A DNA stretch of 37,985 nucleotides from Thermoplasmata archaeon (GTDB taxonomy: Archaea; Thermoplasmatota; E2; UBA202; JdFR-43), in contig JAGGZK010000041.1 in the NCBI GenBank assembly GCA_021162065.1, forward strand, positions 1-37,985. The letters are read 5' to 3'. Positions within the stretch are counted from its first letter, which is position 1. Each line of letters begins with the position of its first letter. Positions 16,655 through 25,303 of the stretch are shown one piece after another. The translations under genes and the position numbers were made by a program. The notes beneath the pieces are model-generated. The model was given only the letters and a program-made list of their open reading frames with translations, was not told the origin of the DNA and searched no databases.

Positions 16655-17836
16655 TCATATCTCTCTCGCCACATATATGTTGTGCTTATTCCTTATTATC
16701 TCCACTCTCACCGCATCCCCTACCCTCTTTGATGTATCAATCACCTGAATCAATCTTTCCCGTCCCACTCCAATCATCTCTCCTTTAACCCTGCCCTCCA
16801 TCTCAAGTGTTAGTTTGACTCTTTCCCCCACTCTGAATTTTTTTGGCAATGATTTGCATTTCACAATTCCAAAGTCAGAGGGAAAAAGTCGCAGCCCCTC
16901 TCCCATCTCCTCCAGTTTCCTGTAGAAAGTTTTGAAATCCATTATCTTAACACCTTCTGGCTTCCTTCCGAACCTGTATCTCACATATTTCTGTATGCCG
17001 AATGCCTTCCATTTTTTACCGGCTCCTATCCTCCTGCCAAATTCCATTATCTTCTTTATTTCCCCGTCATTGTAACCGGGCACCCATACCGGAGCGAGAA
17101 GCAGATCTATATCGCTTGATGCTATTATCTCCGCCATTTTCAGCACATGCTCTATATTGTAAAAGGATATGCCGCTCATCCTTTTTGCTATTTCTCCATC
17201 AACGGCATGAATGGAAAGATTAACCCTATCAAGATAACCCTCCAGCCTTCTTATTCTTTTTTCATTGAGAGGAAGGCCATTGGTCTGGATGGAGACAATG
17301 TCCGCCATCTCCTTAAGTTTCTTTATGAGCTCTTCAATTTCCGGATACAAAAAAGGTTCTCCCTGTCCATCTATATGGGCCTCTATGGAAATGTTTCTGC
17401 AGTGCTTCCTTTTATAGTCCACCACCTCCTCAAATTTATGGAGAATATAATCCACATCCACCATGTAATCCGTCACCCTTGTGCTGCTCTTTCCTTCGTC
17501 AACCGAGCAAAATATGCAGTTCAGATTGCAACCGGAGATGGGACGAACCTGCAGCAAATTTGTGCCTCTATCTATTATTCCGAAGGCGGTATGGCCTATT
17601 AAAGGGATTTCACTTTCCTCCGTGATGTAATACATTTTTCGTCCAGTAATGGCATTGTAGATTTCCTTATGAGGCGAGAAGGAGATGATTTCCTCATCGG
17701 AATACTTTCTGGCATATCTCTCATAAATTTTTCTGTCCATTCTCACCTCTATGATTCCCTTTACCCTGAAAACCACTTCCTTCCTTTCTTCATCAATGAA
17801 TTTTGTGTATTTCAATGGAATAATACATGCAGGCAA
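16655..17836 (-). CDS. Radical SAM protein with C-terminal TRAM-like domain
   Basis: RPISGCNLNCIFCSVDEG (CxxxCxxC), IDGQGEPFLYPEIEELI, QTNGLPL; C-terminal FRVGERVKLTLEMEGRVKGEMIGVGRERLIQVIDTSKRVGDAVRVEII. Confidence 0.82.
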   Translation of the reverse strand: MPACIIPLKYTKFIDEERKEVVFRVKGIIEVRMDRKIYERYARKYSDEEIISFSPHKEIYNAITGRKMYYITEESEIPLIGHTAFGIIDRGTNLLQVRPISGCNLNCIFCSVDEGKSSTRVTDYMVDVDYILHKFEEVVDYKRKHCRNISIEAHIDGQGEPFLYPEIEELIKKLKEMADIVSIQTNGLPLNEKRIRRLEGYLDRVNLSIHAVDGEIAKRMSGISFYNIEHVLKMAEIIASSDIDLLLAPVWVPGYNDGEIKKIMEFGRRIGAGKKWKAFGIQKYVRYRFGRKPEGVKIMDFKTFYRKLEEMGEGLRLFPSDFGIVKCKSLPKKFRVGERVKLTLEMEGRVKGEMIGVGRERLIQVIDTSKRVGDAVRVEIIRNKHNIYVAREI

Positions 17837-17884
17837 TAGTTATTTTTTTCTGTAACAGCAGGAATCCAAAAGGAGATAAAAGAG

Positions 17885-18499
17885 ATGTCGTTTAACCATG
17901 TGGAGAGGGAATCGCTGGAAAAACGTCTGGAAAGAGTAAAGATATCGTATTTCTCCCGTTTTATGAAAGATAATGCAATGGTTCTGGATGTGGGTTGCGG
18001 GGATGGCCATATCTCCTCCATGCTGAAGGAGAGATATGAAGTGATTGGCATGGACAGCAGGGATAAAAGAAAAAGAAGGGATTTTGAGTTCATCAAAATG
18101 GATGCATTTCATATGGCCTTTAAAGACAACACCTTTGACGCTGTTATTCTATCGGACATACTGGAGCATGTGGAAAATGCTGAAAATCTTATAAAGGAGG
18201 CAGCCCGTGTTTTGAAGGATGGTGGCGTAATTCTCTTTTCCACCGTTAACAGGAACATTTTTTACTACCTCTTCCTCAAGATGCTGGACTTGATATTTTC
18301 CCGGGGTGGCTACGGGGCGTGGGAAAGGCATGAATACCCCTTGCTCATAACTCCAGAGGAACTGGATGGTATGATGAAAAGGGCGGGAATGAAGAAATAT
18401 CATGTAACAGGTGTTATTCCCCTGGCAAGGAGAATAATACTTGGCAAAAGGATGTTTCCGTATTACATGGGCTGCTATGTTAAAGGAAAGGTTTATTAA
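17885..18499 (+). CDS. Class I SAM-dependent methyltransferase
   Basis: MVLDVGCGDGHISSMLKERYEVIGMD, FDAVILSDILEHVENAENLIKEAARVLKDGGVILFSTVN. Confidence 0.88.
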   Translation: MSFNHVERESLEKRLERVKISYFSRFMKDNAMVLDVGCGDGHISSMLKERYEVIGMDSRDKRKRRDFEFIKMDAFHMAFKDNTFDAVILSDILEHVENAENLIKEAARVLKDGGVILFSTVNRNIFYYLFLKMLDLIFSRGGYGAWERHEYPLLITPEELDGMMKRAGMKKYHVTGVIPLARRIILGKRMFPYYMGCYVKGKVY

Positions 18500-18541
18500 T
18501 TTTCCAAACCATCATAATATGGATGTTAAAGGGTGCGAAAA

Positions 18542-19768
18542 ATGAAGATTTCTGGAATGAAGAAAACGCTGCTTTTACTGAAGATGGGGAGAGAATTGAG
18601 GAAGAAAATGGGAAGAGATGTGCCCTTCACCAAATTTTTGAGAAGAACCATGCGCCTTTATTCTTTTTACAGAAAAGAGAGCATAATAAAACATGGAGAT
18701 TTGTATGTCCTCTCCACCTTCATGCCCCCATATCCCGGAAAGGCCTTTGAAAGGATGGTGGAAGCAAATAAGGCAACAGTGGAATTTGTGAAGGGGGATG
18801 CGCATCTCCCCATACCAGTTTCCACCTACATATCCGTTACCAACAGATGCATGTGCCACTGCTATTACTGCAGCAACTCTCTAAATCGTTCCGGAAAAGA
18901 GTTATCAGGGGAGGAGATAAAGAGAATAATAGAGGAGATTCAGGATTATGGCGTGCCCGTTATAGGGTTCACAGGAGGAGAGCCCCTTTTACGTAATGAC
19001 ATTGTGGATATCATTTCTCACGTGGATGAACGCTCCTCCACCCTGCTGTTCACAACAGGTGTTGGGCTGGATGAAAAAATGGCTCATAAACTTAAAAACG
19101 CAGGCCTGTTCGGCGTGGTGATAAGCCTGGACAGCCATGTGGAAGAAGAGCATAATGCCAGCAAGGGGTGCAGAGTATTCTCCTCAGCCATGGATGCCAT
19201 AAAAAATGCGAGGAAAGCAGGGTTATATGTTGCTCTCAACACCATTCCGGAAGAAAAAATGCTCCACACCGGAAAAATATGGGAATTTCTGGAGTTTGCC
19301 GCCAGCATTGGAGTAGAGGAGGTGCGAATTCTCGATCCTATCCCGACGGGCAGATTGCTCGGCAGAAACATCTGGGAGGACAAAAACATCGAGATGCTGA
19401 GAGATGTGCACATAAAGGGAAACAAAATCCGCAGATTGCCAAAGATTTCGGTTCTTTCATATATAGAGGGTGAGGATGTTACAGGGTGCGGGGCAGGAGG
19501 CATAAGGCACATGTATGTGGATGCCTCGGGAAATCTTCATCCGTGCGATATGGTGCCCCTCTCCTTTGGAAATATTCTGGAGGATGGACTGGAGAGATGC
19601 ATGGAAAGGATGGCATCTGTTTTCAGAAGACCGCATGAGAGATGTATAATGAGAAAATACTGGAGGGAGATTGAGGAACTGGTGAAGAACGGAGAGGAGG
19701 GGGAGAAGTTGAGGGAAATCATGGACATGCCGGAGAAGATGCCAGCATTATTTGAGATGATGGGATAG
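18542..19768 (+). CDS. Radical SAM/SPASM-type protein
   Basis: STFMPPYPGKAFERM; TNRCMCHCYYCSNS; GFTGGEPLLRNDIVDII; C-terminal CGAGGIRHMYVDASGNLHPCDMVPLSFGNILED...C. ATG at 18542 preferred over GTG at 18533. Confidence 0.85.
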   Translation: MKISGMKKTLLLLKMGRELRKKMGRDVPFTKFLRRTMRLYSFYRKESIIKHGDLYVLSTFMPPYPGKAFERMVEANKATVEFVKGDAHLPIPVSTYISVTNRCMCHCYYCSNSLNRSGKELSGEEIKRIIEEIQDYGVPVIGFTGGEPLLRNDIVDIISHVDERSSTLLFTTGVGLDEKMAHKLKNAGLFGVVISLDSHVEEEHNASKGCRVFSSAMDAIKNARKAGLYVALNTIPEEKMLHTGKIWEFLEFAASIGVEEVRILDPIPTGRLLGRNIWEDKNIEMLRDVHIKGNKIRRLPKISVLSYIEGEDVTGCGAGGIRHMYVDASGNLHPCDMVPLSFGNILEDGLERCMERMASVFRRPHERCIMRKYWREIEELVKNGEEGEKLREIMDMPEKMPALFEMMG

Positions 19769-19769
19769 A

Positions 19770-20600
19770 ATGGGACTGGCAAAGTTGCTGCTTCGTGTAT
19801 TTGTTCTTCTTCTGAAAAGAGAGTTTGTTTCCTATGACGAGGTGGCATCTGATTACAATAAAGTTGCAAAAAAATATGATGAACTTTTCAGGAAGGAGAT
19901 GGATATCTATGTAAAGCAGATGGTGGAAAACATTCCCTTGAGAGGTGGAGAGAGTATTCTTGATCTGGGCTGTGGAACTGGTGCAGTGATTGACGCCCTT
20001 CTCAAAAGGGAAAAGGAAGTAAAAATAACGGGGGTCGATATAAGCACGGGCATGATTGAGAAGGTAAAAAGAGAAAACGTTGAGATATACAGAGATGAGA
20101 TGATTCATTTTTTGAAGAATGTGGAGGATGATAGCGTGGATGTAATCACGGCGGCGTGGTCTCTCAGCTATGCCCCCCATAAAGATTTTCTTAGAGAGGC
20201 AAAAAGGGTTTTGAGGGAAGGAGGGAGGGTGGCGGTGATAATAAACACCAAGGAAACGCTTAAAGAAACAAAGAGGGCATTCATACAGGCTCTAAAACGG
20301 GATGAGAAAATGATGGTAAAATGGATGCGCATCTATCTGCCAAAAAACGCAGAATCTTTCGGGAAACTGATGTCCAGATATGGAATAAAGCCCATCTTCA
20401 TGAAGGATGATGCAAAAACATTTCATTTTGAAAGTGGCAGTGATGCCCTTTCCTTTGTTCTCTCCACCGGCGCCCTTGCCGGCTATGCAAGATGCTTTGC
20501 CAAGGGATTTGAAAATGTGGTTGCCCAGTTTCATCCCTCCTATGCCACTCACAGATTCTGCATAGTGGTGGGGGTAAAGGAGAGCAAGAAAAGATTTTAA
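19770..20600 (+). CDS. Class I SAM-dependent methyltransferase with hydrophobic N-terminus
   Basis: ILDLGCGTGAVIDALLKREKEVKITGVDISTGMIEK; N-terminal MGLAKLLLRVFVLLLKREF; starts 1 nt after the upstream stop codon. Confidence 0.85.
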   Translation: MGLAKLLLRVFVLLLKREFVSYDEVASDYNKVAKKYDELFRKEMDIYVKQMVENIPLRGGESILDLGCGTGAVIDALLKREKEVKITGVDISTGMIEKVKRENVEIYRDEMIHFLKNVEDDSVDVITAAWSLSYAPHKDFLREAKRVLREGGRVAVIINTKETLKETKRAFIQALKRDEKMMVKWMRIYLPKNAESFGKLMSRYGIKPIFMKDDAKTFHFESGSDALSFVLSTGALAGYARCFAKGFENVVAQFHPSYATHRFCIVVGVKESKKRF

Positions 20601-20621
20601 GGGTCTGCAGTATGTTAAACA

Positions 20622-23369
20622 ATGCTGATAAACGCATCGCCACAGTATCTCTACTGGCAGGGAAAAGTGGAGAGAATAAAGGGATATCATAAACCCTATT
20701 TTCTTGCCATACCTCCTTCCAGAATGAGTATGGAGGAGGCGAGAAAAATAATAGAGGAGGCAAGAAAAAGAGATGGAAGGATAGTGGATGTGGGAGAGGT
20801 GGAGGAATATACATCCTTCTGGAATCCCTCCATAAAAAGAAAGGTGCTGAAGGTTTACACCGCCCATCCTTCAAATGTGCCCGAGGTGAGTGACGAATTA
20901 TACTCCATGGGTATATATACGGCGGAGCATGACATTCCATATCATGAGAGGGTCCTTACAGATATGGAGGCGAGAGGAAACTGGATTTTTGATACAGAGG
21001 GAAAAACAGGAAAGATAAGGGCGGTGATATACGACATAGAGATGACAAAATATGGAGAGGTGAGGGATGTACCTGTGGATATCATAGGATACACCACCAT
21101 GGATATATCCTTCTCATCCCGTAAAAATCTTGATGATGAGGACTTCTTCTTCGAGATAGTTGATATTCCCGATGAGGAGGGAGAAATAATTCAGCTCATG
21201 GCCCAGGATGAGCACGAGGAGATAAAGAATCTTCTTGAATTCGCAGATGTGATATCTTCATCTGATATCATAGGTGGGCATAACATCATAGGTTTTGATA
21301 ATCTTCAGATATATGAAAGAATAAAGTGGTTGATGGAAAAATCGGATGTTCTTTCCGATGAGGAGATAAGGGGGCTGAAAAAATTTCTTGATGTTTATAT
21401 AAGGAGAGATCAGTCCTTCCATTTTGGAGTTTCCACTAAAATAGCAATTTTTTATCCGTCCTCATTCGATACCTATCACGCTGCCAGAAAATTCTATTCC
21501 CTAGACGACTACAGCCTTGATGGAGTGGTTAAGTTTCTGGGAATGGAAATAGAAGATAGATTGCATCTCACTCCTGAAAAAATGGCTCTGGATGAGAAAA
21601 CTCTGCTGTATAACCGGCAGGATGTGGCCGAAACATCCAGAATATTCCTTCACCTTGTGCAGCAAGGATTGCCCCTCTCCTTCATAACCGGTATGCCCTT
21701 TGAAATTTTATTCCCTTCTGGGGCAACCAAAATGTGGGATTACATGGCGATGATAAGGGCGGCATATCATAAAAAAATAATGCCCCCTCTCTGCCGCGTT
21801 TTTGATGTGGCGGGAAAGATAGGGAAATACGGAAAAAGCAAGGAGGAAATAGCGGAGAATGTGAGGAGAGAGGGGGCATCCAAGGAAGTGATGAGGGTGG
21901 CAAAATATGGAGAGGAAATGCCCGACTGGGTGGAATATCCCTTCCTCATAAGAGGAAAAGGAGGGGAGATAGCATATCATTTTCCCGGAGGAATGACTAT
22001 AAAACCCGATTCGGAGGCAAAAAGCCATTTCATTCCATGGTATAATGTGATAATAGCAGATGTGGGAGCCATGTATCCCACCATACTCCGGGGGATAAAT
22101 GCTGGAGCCGATACGGTGAGGCTTGCCATTAATGAGGAGCCTGATGACTGGGTGTGGCTCAAAAGAGTGCCAGAAAGATTCATGGAGGAGATAAATCCAA
22201 TGCACAGGGAAGCGGATAAGGAGTTTATGGACAGGGGCTTGCTCATAGGGGTGAAAATATCTCCCCAGCCGGGGATGGTGAACCTCGCCATGAAGGGAAT
22301 CATGGATTTTATCCATAAATTGAAAGAGGAAATGAAGGAGAAGAGCGGAAAGGAGGGAAAAATAATAAAGATGATGTATCAGTCCCTAAAGGCGGCAAGA
22401 AATGCGGGCACCCATGGAATACTCTCTGCTCCAATGGTTTCATGCCGCCAGTTTAACCTGTGGGGCGCCGCCCTCATCACCACAAAGGGGCAGGAGATAC
22501 TGTATGACACCCTTAAAACGCTGGAGAGGGAAGGAGCAAGGGTTGTATATGGGGACACGGACGGAATCTATGTGGCCTGCTCCCGTTCCGCCTCTGCGAT
22601 GCTGAGAAGGGCGCTGGGGGCCGAGGAGGGGGAGAGCAGGTGGATAATAGAGCCCGAGAAGGTGAAAAAGGAGATAGATTACTGTAACGAGAAGTGGAGG
22701 AGGGCATTGAATTACAGGGACTTTGAGCTGGAGGTGGAGGAACATGAGGCCATGATATTTGTCAAGCATAAGAACTATCTCATATTTGATGTGGAGGATG
22801 GGAGAGTCGTGATGACCACAAAGGGCAATAATTTTAGGGGGAGCGATAAACCCCAGATAGCAAGAATGGTTCTCAGAGACATAATGATTGATGTGCTCCG
22901 TGAAAACCTTGAATGGAATGATGAGGAGGAGGCAAGGGAAAAGGTAAAGAAATCTATAATGAAGGTGACACTGGAGAAGGTAAAGGAAATGGACATAGAA
23001 AAGTTTGATATGGATGCCTTCACCCTCGTCCAATCTGTTCAGCCATCGTCAAGATACAAACCGAATCCGGATGGCTCTCCCTCGGTTTACGGAGAGAGGG
23101 CAAAGGCTCTGGAAAAGCTCATGGGAAATTTGTCGGTAAGAAGGAAATTCAAATTCGTGGTGACGAAAAAGCCGCTTCCTGGGGTGAGGAATCCAACGAA
23201 AAGCGGGATAAAACCGATACATTACATGTATCCTCTGGAACTGCTGGAAAACAGGGAGGAAATAGACATGGAATGGTACAAGGAGATGATAAAGAATTTT
23301 GTTAGGGGAGCCTTCGGCCTTGCGGATCTGGAAGGACATAAGCAATACGGGCTGGACAGATGGATGTAG
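20622..23369 (+). CDS. polB: Family B DNA polymerase (divergent archaeal PolB)
   Basis: ExoI YDIEMT; ExoII GGHNIIGFDN; ExoIII YNRQDVAET; motif A ADVGAMYPTILRG; motif B YQSLKAARNAGTHGILSA; motif C YGDTDGIYV; KHKNYLIF. Confidence 0.9.
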   Translation: MLINASPQYLYWQGKVERIKGYHKPYFLAIPPSRMSMEEARKIIEEARKRDGRIVDVGEVEEYTSFWNPSIKRKVLKVYTAHPSNVPEVSDELYSMGIYTAEHDIPYHERVLTDMEARGNWIFDTEGKTGKIRAVIYDIEMTKYGEVRDVPVDIIGYTTMDISFSSRKNLDDEDFFFEIVDIPDEEGEIIQLMAQDEHEEIKNLLEFADVISSSDIIGGHNIIGFDNLQIYERIKWLMEKSDVLSDEEIRGLKKFLDVYIRRDQSFHFGVSTKIAIFYPSSFDTYHAARKFYSLDDYSLDGVVKFLGMEIEDRLHLTPEKMALDEKTLLYNRQDVAETSRIFLHLVQQGLPLSFITGMPFEILFPSGATKMWDYMAMIRAAYHKKIMPPLCRVFDVAGKIGKYGKSKEEIAENVRREGASKEVMRVAKYGEEMPDWVEYPFLIRGKGGEIAYHFPGGMTIKPDSEAKSHFIPWYNVIIADVGAMYPTILRGINAGADTVRLAINEEPDDWVWLKRVPERFMEEINPMHREADKEFMDRGLLIGVKISPQPGMVNLAMKGIMDFIHKLKEEMKEKSGKEGKIIKMMYQSLKAARNAGTHGILSAPMVSCRQFNLWGAALITTKGQEILYDTLKTLEREGARVVYGDTDGIYVACSRSASAMLRRALGAEEGESRWIIEPEKVKKEIDYCNEKWRRALNYRDFELEVEEHEAMIFVKHKNYLIFDVEDGRVVMTTKGNNFRGSDKPQIARMVLRDIMIDVLRENLEWNDEEEAREKVKKSIMKVTLEKVKEMDIEKFDMDAFTLVQSVQPSSRYKPNPDGSPSVYGERAKALEKLMGNLSVRRKFKFVVTKKPLPGVRNPTKSGIKPIHYMYPLELLENREEIDMEWYKEMIKNFVRGAFGLADLEGHKQYGLDRWM

Positions 23370-23418
23370 AGGGAAAAGATAGCGGAAAATTTTAAAATCG
23401 CCCTCCATTTGAGGGGTA

Positions 23419-24150
23419 ATGATTGAACTCATGGAGAAAAGAAAACTGCATTTCTCCCTTATAGACCCGGATAAGCAGGATGCAAAGGAAGCGGGAAAGA
23501 TGGCATACAACTGTGAGAGATATGGCAGTGATGCCATAATGGTGGGCGGCTCTACTGTACCTGATAGAGAAACGGCGTACAGAACCATAGAGGAGATAAA
23601 GAAAAACAGCAATCTTCCCGTGATAATATTCCCCAACTCCGCCCATACAATAGCGGAGAATGCCGACTACATATTTTTTATGGACTTTCTTAATTCCACG
23701 GAGTTGGAGTTTAAAAGAGAGCAGCATATGCTGGGAGCAAAACTCGTGAAGAAGTGGGGAATAAAGCCGATACCAATGGGCTATATAGTGATAAGCACCA
23801 GCAGGAGACCGACGACTGTTGAAACAAAGATGAAAATGAATGTGATAAGGGAAGATGATGTGGAAAAGGCGGTGGATTACGCCATATATGCGGAGTGCAT
23901 GGGGATGAGATGCGTATATCTTGATGCCGGTTCAAATCCTGAAAAACCTGTGCCCAATGAGATGATAAGGGCGGTAAGGAAAGAAATAGACATTCCAATA
24001 ATAGTGGGAGGGGGCATAAAGACGGCGGAGGAGGCAACAAGAAAAATAAAAGCAGGAGCAAATGTGATAGTCACGGGCTCCCTGCTGGAGGAAAACCTGG
24101 AAAAACTGGGAGAGATAATAAGGGCGGTGCACTCAGCATCTTCCGTGTGA
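23419..24150 (+). CDS. Geranylgeranylglyceryl phosphate synthase
   Basis: FSLIDPDKQ, GSDAIMVGGSTVPDRE, PVIIFPNSAHTIAENADYIFFMDFLNS, PMGYIVIS, VYLDAGSNPEKPVP, IPIIVGGGIKTAEEA, GANVIVTGSLLEEN. Confidence 0.95.
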   Translation: MIELMEKRKLHFSLIDPDKQDAKEAGKMAYNCERYGSDAIMVGGSTVPDRETAYRTIEEIKKNSNLPVIIFPNSAHTIAENADYIFFMDFLNSTELEFKREQHMLGAKLVKKWGIKPIPMGYIVISTSRRPTTVETKMKMNVIREDDVEKAVDYAIYAECMGMRCVYLDAGSNPEKPVPNEMIRAVRKEIDIPIIVGGGIKTAEEATRKIKAGANVIVTGSLLEENLEKLGEIIRAVHSASSV

Positions 24151-24702
24151 TTCTCCTGTTTTTATTCCCGTTGCTATGAGATGGGCAACCCTTATTGGCT
24201 CGGGAATGGCACCCCTTATGGTGGATAATTTTATTATCTCCTTCACCTCCTCCAGTTCCATACCATAATTTTTCACATATACGGTATAATCCATCACAAT
24301 CTCACTTGTTTTATCTCTCGAAATTATTTTCCATCTTTTTTCCCAGTCATCAAAATGCTTTTTCAATGCCTGCTTTATCTTCTCCATATGGGGCCTGTTC
24401 CTGGTGATGGTTATGACAGGAATGCCCGTTGAATCATAAATCTCTCTTCCGTCAACAACATTGAAGCCGCCGAGTGCAACACCATCAATCATAACCACCT
24501 TTATCTGTCCCCTATGTCTTGTTCTCTCAATCATTTCCACTATCTTGGAAGTGGCGTCCGTGCCATCCACCTCAATGGTGGTTTTCAAAACGCCCTCCAG
24601 ATATGTTCCTCCTCTCATTACTACACCCACAACATCCACATTGCCATCTTTAAAGGAAAAGGGCATATCGTCTATACCCAGAATTCTTATCTCCCTCTTC
24701 AT
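24133..24702 (-). CDS. DUF99 family protein
   Basis: REIRILGIDDMPF, VVGVVMRGGTYLEGVLKTTIEVDGTDAT, VMIDGVALGGFNVVDGREIYDSTGIPVITITRNRP. Confidence 0.88.
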   Translation of the reverse strand: MKREIRILGIDDMPFSFKDGNVDVVGVVMRGGTYLEGVLKTTIEVDGTDATSKIVEMIERTRHRGQIKVVMIDGVALGGFNVVDGREIYDSTGIPVITITRNRPHMEKIKQALKKHFDDWEKRWKIISRDKTSEIVMDYTVYVKNYGMELEEVKEIIKLSTIRGAIPEPIRVAHLIATGIKTGESHGRC

Positions 24703-25046
24703 CTTAATGGAAGATGCCCCGTGAGCTCATCCAGTTTCTCCTCTTTATCAGGTCCGAGAGCCATGGCTGTTAATGTGCCAGGTTCCAGCTGCGTCAATCC
24801 AGCATCCTTTATAGTCACCACCGTTATACCCATGGCCCTCGCATCCTCCTCTATCTTCATTATTTCCTTGTAAGGAGCCTTCAGAACAACCTTCTTCTGC
24901 CCCTCATCCATCCATTTCTGAAAGAGAGCGGGATTTCTTTTATGGGCAGCAAAGGAGCACTCCACGGCGGCATGGGCCACCTGCGCCGCCATCTTGCCGC
25001 ACCCCATTTTTATGCTTGAGTTAACCACGATTACCATTTTGAGCAT
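24699..25046 (-). CDS. pth2: Peptidyl-tRNA hydrolase, Pth2 family
   Basis: KMVIVVNSSIKMGCGKMAAQVAHAAVECS, WMDEGQKKVVLKA, ITVVTIKDAGLTQLEPGTLTAMALGP. True start may be the ATG at 25037. Confidence 0.95.
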   Translation of the reverse strand: MLKMVIVVNSSIKMGCGKMAAQVAHAAVECSFAAHKRNPALFQKWMDEGQKKVVLKAPYKEIMKIEEDARAMGITVVTIKDAGLTQLEPGTLTAMALGPDKEEKLDELTGHLPLR

Positions 25047-25272
25047 TTTTCCACCTTTTTGCCAGTGCCTCTGCCTTATCCCACTGGACTATGCCTCTCA
25101 CCCTTATTTCCTCCCCCCTCATCTCCACATGCTTGAATGGAATGGCGTAGAATTTCTCGCCCTTCTTTATTATGAGCATGTCTTCAAAGACCGAGATGCT
25201 CTCCCCTATCCTTTTACCCTGCGAGTCCACCACGAACCGTGCCACATATGAGAGTTTATTTCGGAAGGGCAT
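25021..25272 (-). CDS. Small PRC-barrel-like/uncharacterised archaeal protein
   Basis: MPFRNKLSYVARFVVDSQGKRIGESISVFEDMLIIKKGEKFYAIPFKHVEM: beta-rich; overlaps the pth2 start and is divergent from the geranylgeranyl reductase gene. Confidence 0.6.
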   Translation of the reverse strand: MPFRNKLSYVARFVVDSQGKRIGESISVFEDMLIIKKGEKFYAIPFKHVEMRGEEIRVRGIVQWDKAEALAKRWKNAQNGNRG

Positions 25273-25303
25273 TATTATTAAATATAATCATTACTTAAAT
25301 GTG

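Noticed and set aside
25172-25303. N-terminal extension of the geranylgeranyl reductase ORF
   Set aside because: Extension MSMSSKTEML... is antisense to the 25021-25272 gene; FAD motif begins at MRFDAAIVGGG (25304).
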